A DNA stretch of 64,000 bases from Bathynomus jamesi (lineage: Eukaryota; Arthropoda; Malacostraca; Isopoda; Cirolanidae), in the NCBI GenBank assembly GCA_023014485.1, contig JAJOZX010001075.1:1-64000 (forward strand). Direction: 5' to 3'. Positions 31,990-41,262 of the stretch are shown one piece after another. The translations under genes were made by a program, and so were the position numbers. The notes below the pieces were generated by a model. That model was given only the letters and a program-made list of their open reading frames with translations, was not told the DNA's origin and made no database searches. How positions within the stretch are numbered: position 1 is the first letter of the stretch; each line of letters starts with the position of its first letter.

Positions 31990-33100
31990 ATCACATAGGG
32001 CTCGAAAGGAGATTAAACGACGGGGCATATGTGAATACTATAAACAGGGTCGTGCATATATGGAGCAAACTGCAGATACAGTCGCCCAAAAAAATGTTTC
32101 GATATGATGAGGAATGGAAGCTGCAGATACGGACAAAACTCCCACTGACAGAGAGAAAATGCCTAAATATAGAGTGCCCATATTTTCCCATAAAGGGTAT
32201 CCAAAGAAGAGAACGGGGAAGAACAGACCCTATCCGTATTAGAAGTAACAACAGGAGCAAGGAAACAAATTTTTTAGAGGAAATGAGAACTATAAAAACA
32301 CAGCTTGCCGTGCTAACAAGAAAGGACAGGACTCCGCAGGTATATTCCTCACACCATTACATACATCACCCCTCTATCGAGCACCACCCACCGATAATAC
32401 AACCACAGTGGTATCAAGTGCCGCAACCCCAATTCTCCCAATTGCAGCGGCCAAACCAATAACACCAAACAGGAACCGACATAGACCTGGAAACGACCAC
32501 TATATAGGAAAACTGAACACGAAAATTAGAAACCCACTAAACGTTTTGTACACAAATATTAAAAGGCCTCTACACGGACCATGCAGGCTTCAAATTACAC
32601 TACTTACAGAATTTAGCTACCGAATCCAGCATAGATATTATATGCCGAACGGAAACACACTTGCATAAATGCGAAAAAGGCTGTGAAAACTGTATCGAGG
32701 ATACTGAATTAGCATTGGTGGACTACAACATACACAGAGCAGATAAAGTGGCTAGACGAGGGGGAGAGTGTTGCATTTACGTGAAAAACACATACACATG
32801 TGAAGTGAAGGTAAAGAAATCAAACAGCGCAGCTGAAGTTATTATATTGAAGTAAAAGAGCTGAACCTAACCATTATGAACATCTACAGACCACCAAACA
32901 CCACAAAAACTGAATTCCAATTTGCTACAAATGAAATAGAAAACATATTAAAATTACTTGAAACTCCAGCAACAAATATTCTAATTTTCGGAGATTTTAA
33001 TTTCCCATTCATATCATGGAAGAAAAATGACGAAGTTATACAGTATATGTTGAGAAGTTTCATGGCAACATTACTAAAGATGACAGAACCCAAGCAATAG
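31990..33100 (+). pseudogene. LINE copy 3: CCCH fingers and endonuclease
   Basis: Across frames: CEYYKQG (about 32028), SCIYGANCRYSRPKKC and NGSCRYGQN (32045-32130), a CCCH-type pair. A linker with FLEEMRTIKTQLAVL follows. Then come endonuclease blocks NVLYTNIK (32540), the Cys cluster CEKGCENC (32661-32690), YIYRPP-type NIYRPPNTTKTEF (32880) and ILIFGDFNFPFISWK with the catalytic Asp. Frameshifts occur near 32045, 32470 and 33090. Confidence 0.75.
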
Positions 33101-35280
33101 TGCTATTAGATATTATGGAACATTACGCCCTTACCCAGGAAATCGGTGAAGCCACGAGAAAGGAGAACGTTTTGGATTTAATCTTGACAAATAACAACGA
33201 GATAATAATAAATAAAAAAGTAACGCACACAAAGTTCTCCGTCCATAACCTCATTGATATACAATTGAAGTTAGCACCCAGAGGTCCTGAAATGCATCCT
33301 AGAGAGGCAGATGGATTATTTAAAGGCTTAAACATAAATTCAAAGAAAGTAAATTGGGAAAACTTAAATAAAGATTTAAAGGAGATAAATTGGGAATTGC
33401 TATTTCACGAGAAGACTCCACAAGCAATACTATGTATAATAGAGAATGAAACCAAACCTATAATACTGAAACATATTCCAGAGAGACAGGAAAGAAAACG
33501 TAGCAAGCTCGAGAGGAAAATCAGGACACTATTCAGGCAACCAAGACAAACCGTAAAACATCTCCACAGATGCAGAACTGATGCAGAGAGACCCAAACTA
33601 GAGAGGAAACTTGGCGAAATAGAAATGGAACTAAAGCAAACATTCATACCTAAGACAAACGAGGAGGAAAACAAGGTAGCAGAAAACATAAAAAATAATC
33701 CAAAATACTTCTCCACTTTGCGAAAAGGAAAATGCAGTGTAAGGAGAGTATTGGTCCTTTGATAGACGGGGAGGCCAGATACACAAATGACCCGAAAAAA
33801 ATAAGCGAACTGCTTAGGTAACAATTTAACTCTGTGTTTAGCACCCGTAAGTCCGAGATGGAAGTGGAAAACCCAGACGAATTTTTCGACATAGATACAA
33901 ATCAACTAAGAACAAATTCCGGCACAAACCTATTAATGGACTTCGAGTTCACGGAAGGAGATGTAATTACGGCCTTATCACAGATGCGAAACAATTCAGC
34001 GCCAGGGCCAGACACATGGAGTGCCACGACGAAGATAAGAGTGGGAAAACTGAGAGTGAGAATCTCAAAGGTGGCATTTTCAATTCGGTCTGTTAACAAT
34101 TCATGCCCTTCTCAATGCAAAGAGAGTATTGCCAAACCGTCATACTTACTATGGAGGAAATCACTCGACACAGGACAAATTCCTCTCCCCTTAAACAACG
34201 CGAACATTGCTCCCCTATTTAAAGGTGGTAGCAGAGCAATGCCCAAGAATTATCGGCCAGTGGCTCTCGCCTCACACCTTATAAAGTGTTTTGAACGTAT
34301 AATTAGAGGCAAAACTACCTACTACCTACAAGAAAAAGACTTATAGAACCCAAATCAACATGGCATCAGGGCTGGAAGATCATGCCTATCACAGCTACTA
34401 GACTACCAAGAGGAAATATTAGAGACATTGTGTCGAGGACAAAACATAGATGTAATATATACGGGCTTTGCTAAAGCCTTCGATAAATGTGACCATGGAA
34501 TCATAGCACACAAACTTAAGAATACAGGAATTACTGGAAAGCTGGGAAGGTGGATATTTAATTTCTTGACGCAAAGAACACAAAGAGTGGTGGTAAACAG
34601 AGTTAAATCGGAAGTCTCGGAAGTCATGAGCTCTGTCCCACAAGGGACAGTATTAGCTCCCTTGCTGTTCATAATAATGATCGCAGATATTGATGCAGAT
34701 ATTAAGGACAGTACTGTATCATACTTCGCAGGTGACAAAGATATGTAAGGAAATATTGAACGAAGGTGACATACGAAAATTACAAAACGACATTGAAACA
34801 TTATTCCAGTGGGCAGAAGACAACAATATGAAATTCAACGAAGAAAAATTCCAACTTCTAAGATATGGTAATAACAAGGAGCTACAGATAAAAGGGTACA
34901 AAACTATGCAAGCCAAACAGATAACACCAAATGCATAAGTCAGGGATCTTGGAGTAATAATGTCGTCGGATGCAGAATTCAAAATTACAACGGCTAGAAA
35001 AATAATGGGAATCATCTGGAGGAGCTTCCGCAGCAGAAAAGCAAACATCATGCTCATATTATGGATGAGTCTAGACCTACCAATAATTGAGTATTACTCA
35101 GTACTCACAAGCCCATACAGAAAACGAGACATTGCGAACATTGAAGCTAAACAAAGGACTTTTACGTCTACGATACAGGAAACGGAAGGTGAAGACTACT
35201 GGTCTCGACTACAATCCATGGAACTCTACTCTCTCGAAAGAAGGCGCGAGCGGTACACAATAATATGCATATGGAAAATA

Positions 35281-35512
35281 TGATAATAAAAACCCACTCT
35301 AATAGACAGAGTTTATTTCCACAAGAGTTTTGATGCCCACTGGCATCCCCTTCGGGTGGATACAGAAAAACGAATGTGTTTTTCTGTATCCACCCGAAGA
35401 GGATGCCAGTGGGCATCGAAACTCTTGTGGAAATAAACTCAGTTTATTAGAGTTGGGTTTTATTATCATATTTTGACCTTCACGTAGAAAAAAGTGAAGT
35501 TTTTTGCATTTA
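35281..35512. mobile_element. 232-bp palindromic hammerhead-bearing insert with 12-bp target duplication
   Basis: Flanked by ATATGGAAAATA at 35269-35280 and 35513-35524. The insert is an inverted repeat with arms of about 90 bp (tgataataaaaacccac... against ...gggttttattatca), axis near 35375, and a unique 40-bp tail with a small hairpin (cttcac/gtgaag). The arms differ at few positions. The right arm carries an apparently complete hammerhead-like motif; the left arm carries its mirror with GAAA changed to AAAA. Confidence 0.8.
35389..35431 (+). ncRNA. hammerhead-like motif in the palindromic insert
   Basis: Stem I TCCAC/GTGGA (5 bp), core CCGAAGA (C for U at the second position), one unpaired G, stem II GATGCC/GGCATC with loop agtg, core GAA, then ACTCT and T. 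The layout equals those in PLE1-3, including the extra base before stem II. Confidence 0.55.
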
Positions 35513-35928
35513 ATATGGAAAATACTTGAGGGCTCTGTCCCTAACCTTAGAAATGAAATAGAAACAAACTGGAATGAGAGAAGAGGCAGATTTTGTACGG
35601 TCCCAGCTGCGGTGGGACAAGGGGCCATGAAAACGAGGATGGAAAATACCCTCAGAGTACGAGGCCCAAAGTTTTTCAATGTCCTACCAAAAGAAGTGAG
35701 GAATCTCCAGCACACCGACCTGAATAACTTCAAGAACCAGCTGGATAGATTCCTATGCAAAGTCCCTGACTAGCCACGCGTGGCTGGCTACGATGGCAGG
35801 AGGAGATCAGACAGCAATTCCCTCCTTCACCAAATCCCGCAAGTGAGGCGGGATGCTGCAGAGGGGTCGGCAGGTCGATCCTGAACCGTCGTTCAAACTC
35901 ACCTAAAGTAATATATCTCATTTTTAGC

Positions 35929-35963
35929 ACTGAAGATGGCATTAGAAATGTTGAAAGCTCTGT
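35929..35963 (+). ncRNA. hammerhead-like motif remnant, PLE2 right terminus
   Basis: CTGAAGA, T, GGCATT-aga-AATGTT (wobble pairs), GAA, AGCT, C. It is a degraded inverted copy of the motif at 25.55 kb. Confidence 0.45.
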
Positions 35964-36002
35964 ATATTAAATGTTTGTATATGGCCTAGTCTTGTTGTTC
36001 CT

Positions 36003-36010
<8 letters not shown>

Positions 36011-36042
<32 letters not shown>
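36011..36042. repeat. (TG)n microsatellite
   Basis: About sixteen TG units at the outer end of PLE2. The following 36045-36640 is AT-rich intron sequence in which I see no gene. Confidence 0.9.
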
Positions 36043-36045
<3 letters not shown>

Positions 36046-36642
36046 ATGCGTAGCATTTGTTATTTTCAAATATGTAATGGCCTCTGTATATGTTAAAATT
36101 AAAATTGTAATATTGAGTTAAAATGAAAGAAGGAAATGTAGTCCGATATTTTTAATTAGTGATTCTTCATCAGTTTTTTAAAGTTATTTTTAAAGAAAAC
36201 AATTTTGAAATATGAGAACAAAACTTTTAACAACAACAATAACAACCCTGTGAAGATTATTATTCGTCAATGTATGTTGTGTTACAAAGCCTATCATTCT
36301 CATGAAACAAATGACTATCGTTGTTGGAAAACAATGTTAACAAAATTATTAATGAATTCCAATGATTACCCTATTATCTATTCGAAAGTACGTTAATACA
36401 CAATATTATTGCGGTTTTTTTTTACATTTACCTTCCGGCTTGTATCCAGTGGAGTTGAGTAAATTTAATATTCACAATGAGTTTCGTGTTGCACGTCAAT
36501 TAAAAACGTTTACAAAGTAAAAGCATTCCGTTCACCAAAGTTTTTAAATTTAATATTTTCGAATTTTTATGAAAATGGCGAGACTTAGTTTTTTCTGTGA
36601 AACTGTTTTCATTCAAAAAGTCTATGAAGAGCATACAATATA

Positions 36643-37860
36643 CAGGGTGTACATAAAGTCAGGATCTATTTTTGTGAAGCACTTGGAAATTATATGGAAT
36701 TCAATCATAAAATGATAAAGTGGTAACATTTATTAAATAATTAAGAGTAGGATTCGACGTGACGCCCATCAGTATCCCTGCACAGCTCAAATCGTTCCGC
36801 AGCATTTCTAAACACATTCTGGAGCATTTGCGGGGTTATGTTATCTGCAGCAGTTCGTATACGTGTACGTAAGTTTTCAAGACTCGTAATCTTCGTCTGA
36901 TAGACGTGCGATTTGATAAAGCACCATGCAAAGAAATCTAAATGGGTTAAATCTGGTGATCTCGCTGGCCAAGGTCTTTTGCTTCCGCGTCCGATCCAGC
37001 GATTTGGAAAACGTCCATTTAGATAATCCTGAACAATTTTGGCATAGTAACAAGGAGCACCATCATGTTGATAGACGACGGTACTAACAATCCTATCCCC
37101 AATCAGCTGAGGTTCAAGGAATTGCTGCAACATGTCCAGATAAATAAGCCCCGTAACTGTAGCTTCAGCAAAGAAAAAAGGACCAAAACCTTAGATTCTG
37201 TTAAACCCATCCAGACATTAACTTTAGGTGAGTCTCTTTCCCAATTTTGGACGAAATCATTCGGTCTTTCATCTGCCCAAATTCGACAGTTATGGCGATT
37301 TACTTTTCCACACGTATGGAAAGTGGCTTCATCACTAAAGAGAATGTTGTCCATTAAATTATCACTCCAGATTTGTTCTACGAGATCAGCACACACAGCA
37401 CTTCGTCGAGGGAAATCTTCCTCATGTAAATCATGTAAAACCTGCAAATGATAGCTTTTCTTCTGCAAATTAACTTTCAGAATTTTGTGCACAGATGACG
37501 TCGGGAGGCCGAGTCTGTGTGATGCAGCACGAACGGACGTACGTGGCTCCTCAGTGATAATTCCGCGTACTGCATTCACGGTAAGATCTGACATACACGG
37601 TCGTCCTGATCTTGCTTCATCATTTACAGATCCCGTTCGTTTAAATTTGTTCACCAATTTTCGTATTGCCTTGTCTATTGGCCCCGGCTTATGAAATCTC
37701 CTTCTAAACTTCTCTCTGATGTCATTGTATTTCTTTCCCTCGATTCGCCAAATTACTATTGCCACACGCTCTTCTGTATTCATTCTAAGGGCTTCTGAAA
37801 AGAAAAATAGAAAAAAATAATTATTTCACAAAAATAGATCCTGACTTTATGTACACCCTG
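36643..37860 (-). mobile_element. full-length DD41D Tc1/mariner-type transposon
   Basis: Perfect inverted repeats of about 36 bp beginning CAGGGTGTACATAAAGTCAG, with TA at 36641-36642 and 37861-37862, enclose 1218 bp. This is the parent type of the fold-back element at 30 kb. Its right end shares the TA with the adjacent mariner MITE. Confidence 0.9.
36741..37783 (-). pseudogene. DD41D transposase, one frameshift
   Basis: N-terminus MNTEERVAIVIWRIEGKKYN followed by helix-turn-helix modules (DKAIRKLVNKFKRTGSV; TSVRAASHRLGLPTSSVHKI). First Asp in NILFSDEATFH, second in YQHDGAPCYYAK, third in SPDLTHLDFFAW, with 41 residues between the last two. A single-base deletion near 37185 (where GGPFFF-type sequence is expected) shifts the frame; both sides are otherwise open and total about 347 codons. 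Two substitutions in the third block (P to H, G to C) also differ from the fold-back copy. It would catalyse cut-and-paste transposition at TA sites. Confidence 0.9.
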
Positions 37861-37862
37861 TA

Positions 37863-38275
37863 TGAGTCACTTGAATATGGCGGCTCGACTGAAACATTGC
37901 CCTATCATTTCTGCAACGATATTCCGAGTCGGTTAGTGGTCAAGAATTTCTCGAGCGCATTGTCACAGGAGAGACATGGGTTCATCACCGTACTCCGGAA
38001 ACAAAACGTGCGAACATGGAATGGAAACAACCTAGGTCCCCGCGACCAAAGAAGTTTAAGATTGTGAGGTCCACTGGCAAAGTGATGGCTACCGTGTTTT
38101 GGGACCACAAAGGCGTTTTGCTCACAGACATCATACAAAAAGGCACAACAATCAATGCAGCTGCATATTGTTCAACACTGGAACGTTTACGAGCGGCCAT
38201 TAAACGTAAACGTCCTGGACTGCTCTGTAGGGCAGGGCACTGTTCCAGTCGAGCCGCCATGTTTAACTGACTCAT
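37863..38275 (+). mobile_element. mariner (DD34D) MITE with partial transposase
   Basis: Inverted repeats of about 40 bp: left TGAGTCACTTGAATATGGCG, right complement ending tgactca, followed by TA. The interior reads a mariner catalytic core fragment: IVTGETWVHH (the normal GDETW has lost the catalytic Asp codon), then KKFKIVRSTGKVMATVFWDH, DIIQKGTTINAAAYC and LRAAIKRKRPGLL. N- and C-terminal parts are missing. Confidence 0.8.
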
Positions 38276-38279
38276 ATAA

Positions 38280-38368
38280 CCAATGTACGGTAGATGGCAA
38301 CCGAATCGACGTGCAGTGTTGCCAACAATGATTAACGAATTCACCTGATACAAACATAATCAATGTAG

Positions 38369-38399
<31 letters not shown>

Positions 38400-39040
38400 G
38401 TATAAGGATGAGTATACCGATAACTAGTTTTAGAACACTCAAACACGATTACGTAAATCAAAGTTGGTTGCGAGTTAAACATTTCAAACCCCAGACCAAA
38501 TTTTTGAAACGTCCTGAAATTTCACTGGAATGAAAATTTTTTCGAAAAATATTGCCATTCCCTCAAACAAGGACGACGATACCTAGAACGATCTAACCTA
38601 ACCTAATTTAACTAACTAGGCATTACCAAACCTAACTATACGTAACTTTCATTTAAAGAGACGACTGTTCCACATTTCATAAACAATAAAAATAGAATAA
38701 AATCTTTGTTGACACAATGTCGAAAATTTGACGCTTCTTTCTTTTGGTTTTCCGTCCAAACACTAAAATTCCAAAACCAAACATAATTAAAAAAGTGTTA
38801 AAATTCAAAATGTATTTTAAACGGACATTTGTTTAGCGAAAACAGGAACACGTTACGATTTACAACAATTCCCTTTTTAACAATGGTTCATATATGAACA
38901 ATAACATTGGTCGACAAAATCGAACTTTTTTCTCTCATCAAAGATGAATATACACTTTTCTAGACTGGTTTTATACGCTGATTCCAAATCTGTTTTCAAT
39001 TTTCCTCTAGCACATATAGGTATCGAAATATGACTGGTGT
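38280..39040. other. non-coding intron stretch
   Basis: A GT/TA microsatellite at 38368-38400, then AT-rich sequence. A short ctaacctaacctaa at about 38598 looks like two telomere-type units but is far too short to be called. Confidence 0.4.
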
Positions 39041-39049
39041 TAATTTCAT

Positions 39050-40795
39050 CACAATTTATCGTAAAAGTACAACTTTATTCATAAAAAGAAATGTATACCA
39101 ACCTACAAACGTTGCGAGTACGATTTTCTTTTGTAAACCTTGTCCGGATCGTCGCGGTACAACACCCAGCAGTTATCTGCCAGCATACTTTCGTTCCACA
39201 AACCTTGGTAGCGATTTTCCATTGGCTGGATGTCTTGATGGAAGTTCCCCCTGTTCGTCACTCACCGCGCCAAGGTTTTTGGGAAAGAAATCCAGATGCG
39301 AATGTAAAAATATGTATTTTCAAGGACATGCGACAGCCCATTTCTTGACATGCATCGAGCAGTTTCTGAACTCCATCTTTGTATGCGGGAGACTTGTGGT
39401 TACCCAAGAAGTTTCCACAAATCTATTTGAAAGCCTGCCATGCTTTTAGTTCTAAGGCATTGAGGTTTTCTTCAAAGCTTTCATCCTGCAGAACCTCCCT
39501 GATTTGCGGCCCCACAAAGATTCCCTCCTTCAATTTCGTGGCACTGATATTTGCAAATTTCTCAACAAGATATCGAAACCCTCTCCAATTCGTCTTACAC
39601 ATCACTTTCACAAAATTTTTCATTAAGCCGAGCTTAATGTGGAGAGGTGGCAGGAAAATCTTCTTTGGGTCAACTAAAGGAACACACTGGACACTGCCCG
39701 GTCCTAGCTCGTATGTGCTTCTTTGATGCTAGTCACGTCTGATGTAATGATCCGTGGTAGCACGACTGTCCCATAGGCATAGGAAACAACAGTATTTCGT
39801 AAACCTACCTTGCATGCCCATTAACATACCAATGACTTTGAGATCACCACAGATATTCCACTGATGAGTGTTGTATTGGATTGCTTCGAGTAGTATATTC
39901 ATGTTATCGTACGTGTCCTTTAGATGAACGGAGTGGGCGATCTGGATGGACGGCTTTAAGTTCCCGTTATGCATGAGAACCGCTTTCAAGCTTCGCTGTG
40001 AGGAATCAATGAAGAGACGCCACTCAGATGGTGTGTGTACCTGTGACAAATTCTCGAAAAGTCCATTGATATCATGGCAATAGCAGAGCGGACCGTCTAC
40101 TGCAAAAATGTCGCCAAATCATGATTTCGTTTTCGATAGTGACACACTCGGACGTTCTTCTCAAGTAAGTGTTTCTGCTTGAGTCTCGAGGAGAGAAGTT
40201 CTGATTTCTCTTTAGAGAGGGCTAGGTCTCTAATGAGGTCATTCAACTCGTTTTGGGTAATCCTCTCCGGCTCCGATTGCTCTTCGTCAGGTGTGTAGTG
40301 AAGATCGGCCGAAGGTCCCGCATCTCCGCAAATCGCACCTTCGTTGGATTCCCTTTCGTCTTCTAAAGAATCGAGTTCATGCTGTGGAGGTACCGGAATC
40401 AGCATCGTGTTATCGTGAGAGATCGGTCTGATCGCGGAGTCTACGTTCGGATAAACGATGTTATGCTTGTTCTTCGCGGAGAATCCAGTTATATTAACAT
40501 TGCAAAAGTAACAATCGCCATAACGGTCTCTTGGCTCCTTCCATATCATGGGTATAGCGAACAGCATCGACTTTTTCCTTTGGTTCAACCATTCACGTAA
40601 TCCATTCGAACAAGCGGTACAGATAACATGGTTCCGCTCACGCTTTATTTTGGTCGTCTAGTGGACAGCCGAAGTATAACCGGTAAGTTTTCGGAAGATC
40701 CATCGTGATTGTAAGCCTTTGTGAATTAGTCGCGAACGAGCCGCACACGTAACAGAAATTGTCGGGGTGATTTTTACATTTTCGAGGCATGATGA
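39050..40795 (-). pseudogene. repetitive arthropod gene family of unknown function, likely transposon-derived
   Basis: Minus-strand pieces run in order. MPRKCKNHPDNFCYVCGSF (about 40790, Cys-pair module) is followed by ACSNGLREWLNQRKKSMLFA, then PMIWKEPRDRYGDCYFCNV and YPNVDSAIRPIS (40588-40097). Next come a coiled-coil-like acidic linker, ICGDLKVIGMLMGMQGRFTK and CFLCLWDSRATTDHYIR (40049-39729), VAEKFANISATKLKEGIFVG-like sequence (39623-39423), and a tail with NFHQDIQPMENRYQG and NESMLADNCWVLYRDDPD (about 39100-39250). From memory this protein type is highly repeated in arthropod genomes. I recognise no enzymatic motif and it is broken by many frameshifts. Confidence 0.6.
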
Positions 40796-40842
40796 TCGAT
40801 GAGTGGGTTGATGTAAATCAAGTAAAAAAATAAAATGTGTAA

Positions 40843-41094
40843 GTGGGCGACACAAAACAAAACAATACAGAACACACAACTAGACATGTGACTGTTACAC
40901 CAAAGAATAAAAGAGTGTACATGTGCAACATTTGCAAATTTGTGGACAGCAACTGCTCTCACCTAAAATACCATAAGACAACCTGCGGAAAGCCCAAGTT
41001 GAGACGAGAAAATGCCATACATGAAGGTACAGAAACGGTAAAGCAAAAACCTACACCAAAGCTGCAACGACAAAATACTCCGCTACATGTATAA
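40843..41094 (+). CDS. small ORF with one C2HC-type zinc finger, unknown
   Basis: An 83-codon frame (MGDTKQNNTEHTTRHVTVTP...) containing VYMCNICKFVDSNCSHLKYH and KTTCG, a C-x2-C-x12-H-x3-C finger, followed by a basic tail. It ends directly before a long TA array. It could be a fragment of a transposon-encoded DNA-binding protein, and I do not recognise it. No splice or promoter signal supports it as a host exon. Confidence 0.35.
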   Translation: MGDTKQNNTEHTTRHVTVTPKNKRVYMCNICKFVDSNCSHLKYHKTTCGKPKLRRENAIHEGTETVKQKPTPKLQRQNTPLHV

Positions 41095-41099
41095 AGGAC

Positions 41100-41203
41100 G
41101 CATATTATAACTTATATTGTACAAATTATATAGTATTATATATTATATTATATATAGTATATTATATATAGTATTTTATATAATATATATAATATATATA
41201 TTT

Positions 41204-41262
<59 letters not shown>
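41100..41262. repeat. (TA)n-rich array
   Basis: About 160 bp of TA-rich sequence separating the zinc-finger ORF from the hAT-like transposon. Confidence 0.85.

Larger units (their letters stand above)
33100..35773 (+). pseudogene. LINE copy 3: endonuclease end, RT and C-terminal domain
   Basis: 33100-33762 has DLILTNN and KFSVHNLIDI, where the catalytic SDH of the endonuclease is SVH (Asp lost), then a basic linker. 33834-34346: NNSAPGPDTWSA, APLFKGG, YRPVALASHLIKCFERII. 34428-34748: DVIYTGFAKAFDKCDHGIIA, where the usual TDFAKAFDK palm motif has lost its Asp (D to G), then SVPQGTVLAPLLF and SYFAGDKDM in place of FADDT. 34750-35270 thumb with EYYSVLTSPYRK. 35504-35773 the C-terminal domain (VRGPKFFNVLPKEVRN). 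It is clearly dead. Confidence 0.85.
31702..35910 (+). mobile_element. CCCH-family LINE copy 3, inserted in PLE2 terminus
   Basis: Starts after (TA)n (31665-31701) and ends near 35910, just before PLE2 terminal sequence resumes. It is more diverged than copies 1 and 2: the 3' UTR lacks the close gatgagccgggtg signature but the protein order is the same. It is interrupted at 35281-35512 by a hammerhead palindrome. Confidence 0.8.
25441..36003 (-). mobile_element. Penelope-like element 2 (PLE2), split by nested insertions
   Basis: The left terminal segment (25441-25880) contains cattaatattccgagctttc...agtgctaaaaatgagatatacatatagagttaaaacc. Its inverted partner is split: 29165-29445 ends ...ataattggttttaa, and the remaining outer part resumes at 35911 (atatctcatttttagcactg...) to about 36003. 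PLE3 and LINE copy 3 lie between, in a TA-rich spot of this terminus. A DD37E transposon (26138-27507) interrupts the coding region. The orientation is minus, with RT in pieces. Confidence 0.75.

Noticed and set aside
38595..38615. Telomere-like CCTAA units
   Set aside because: Only two units; chance match in AT-rich sequence.
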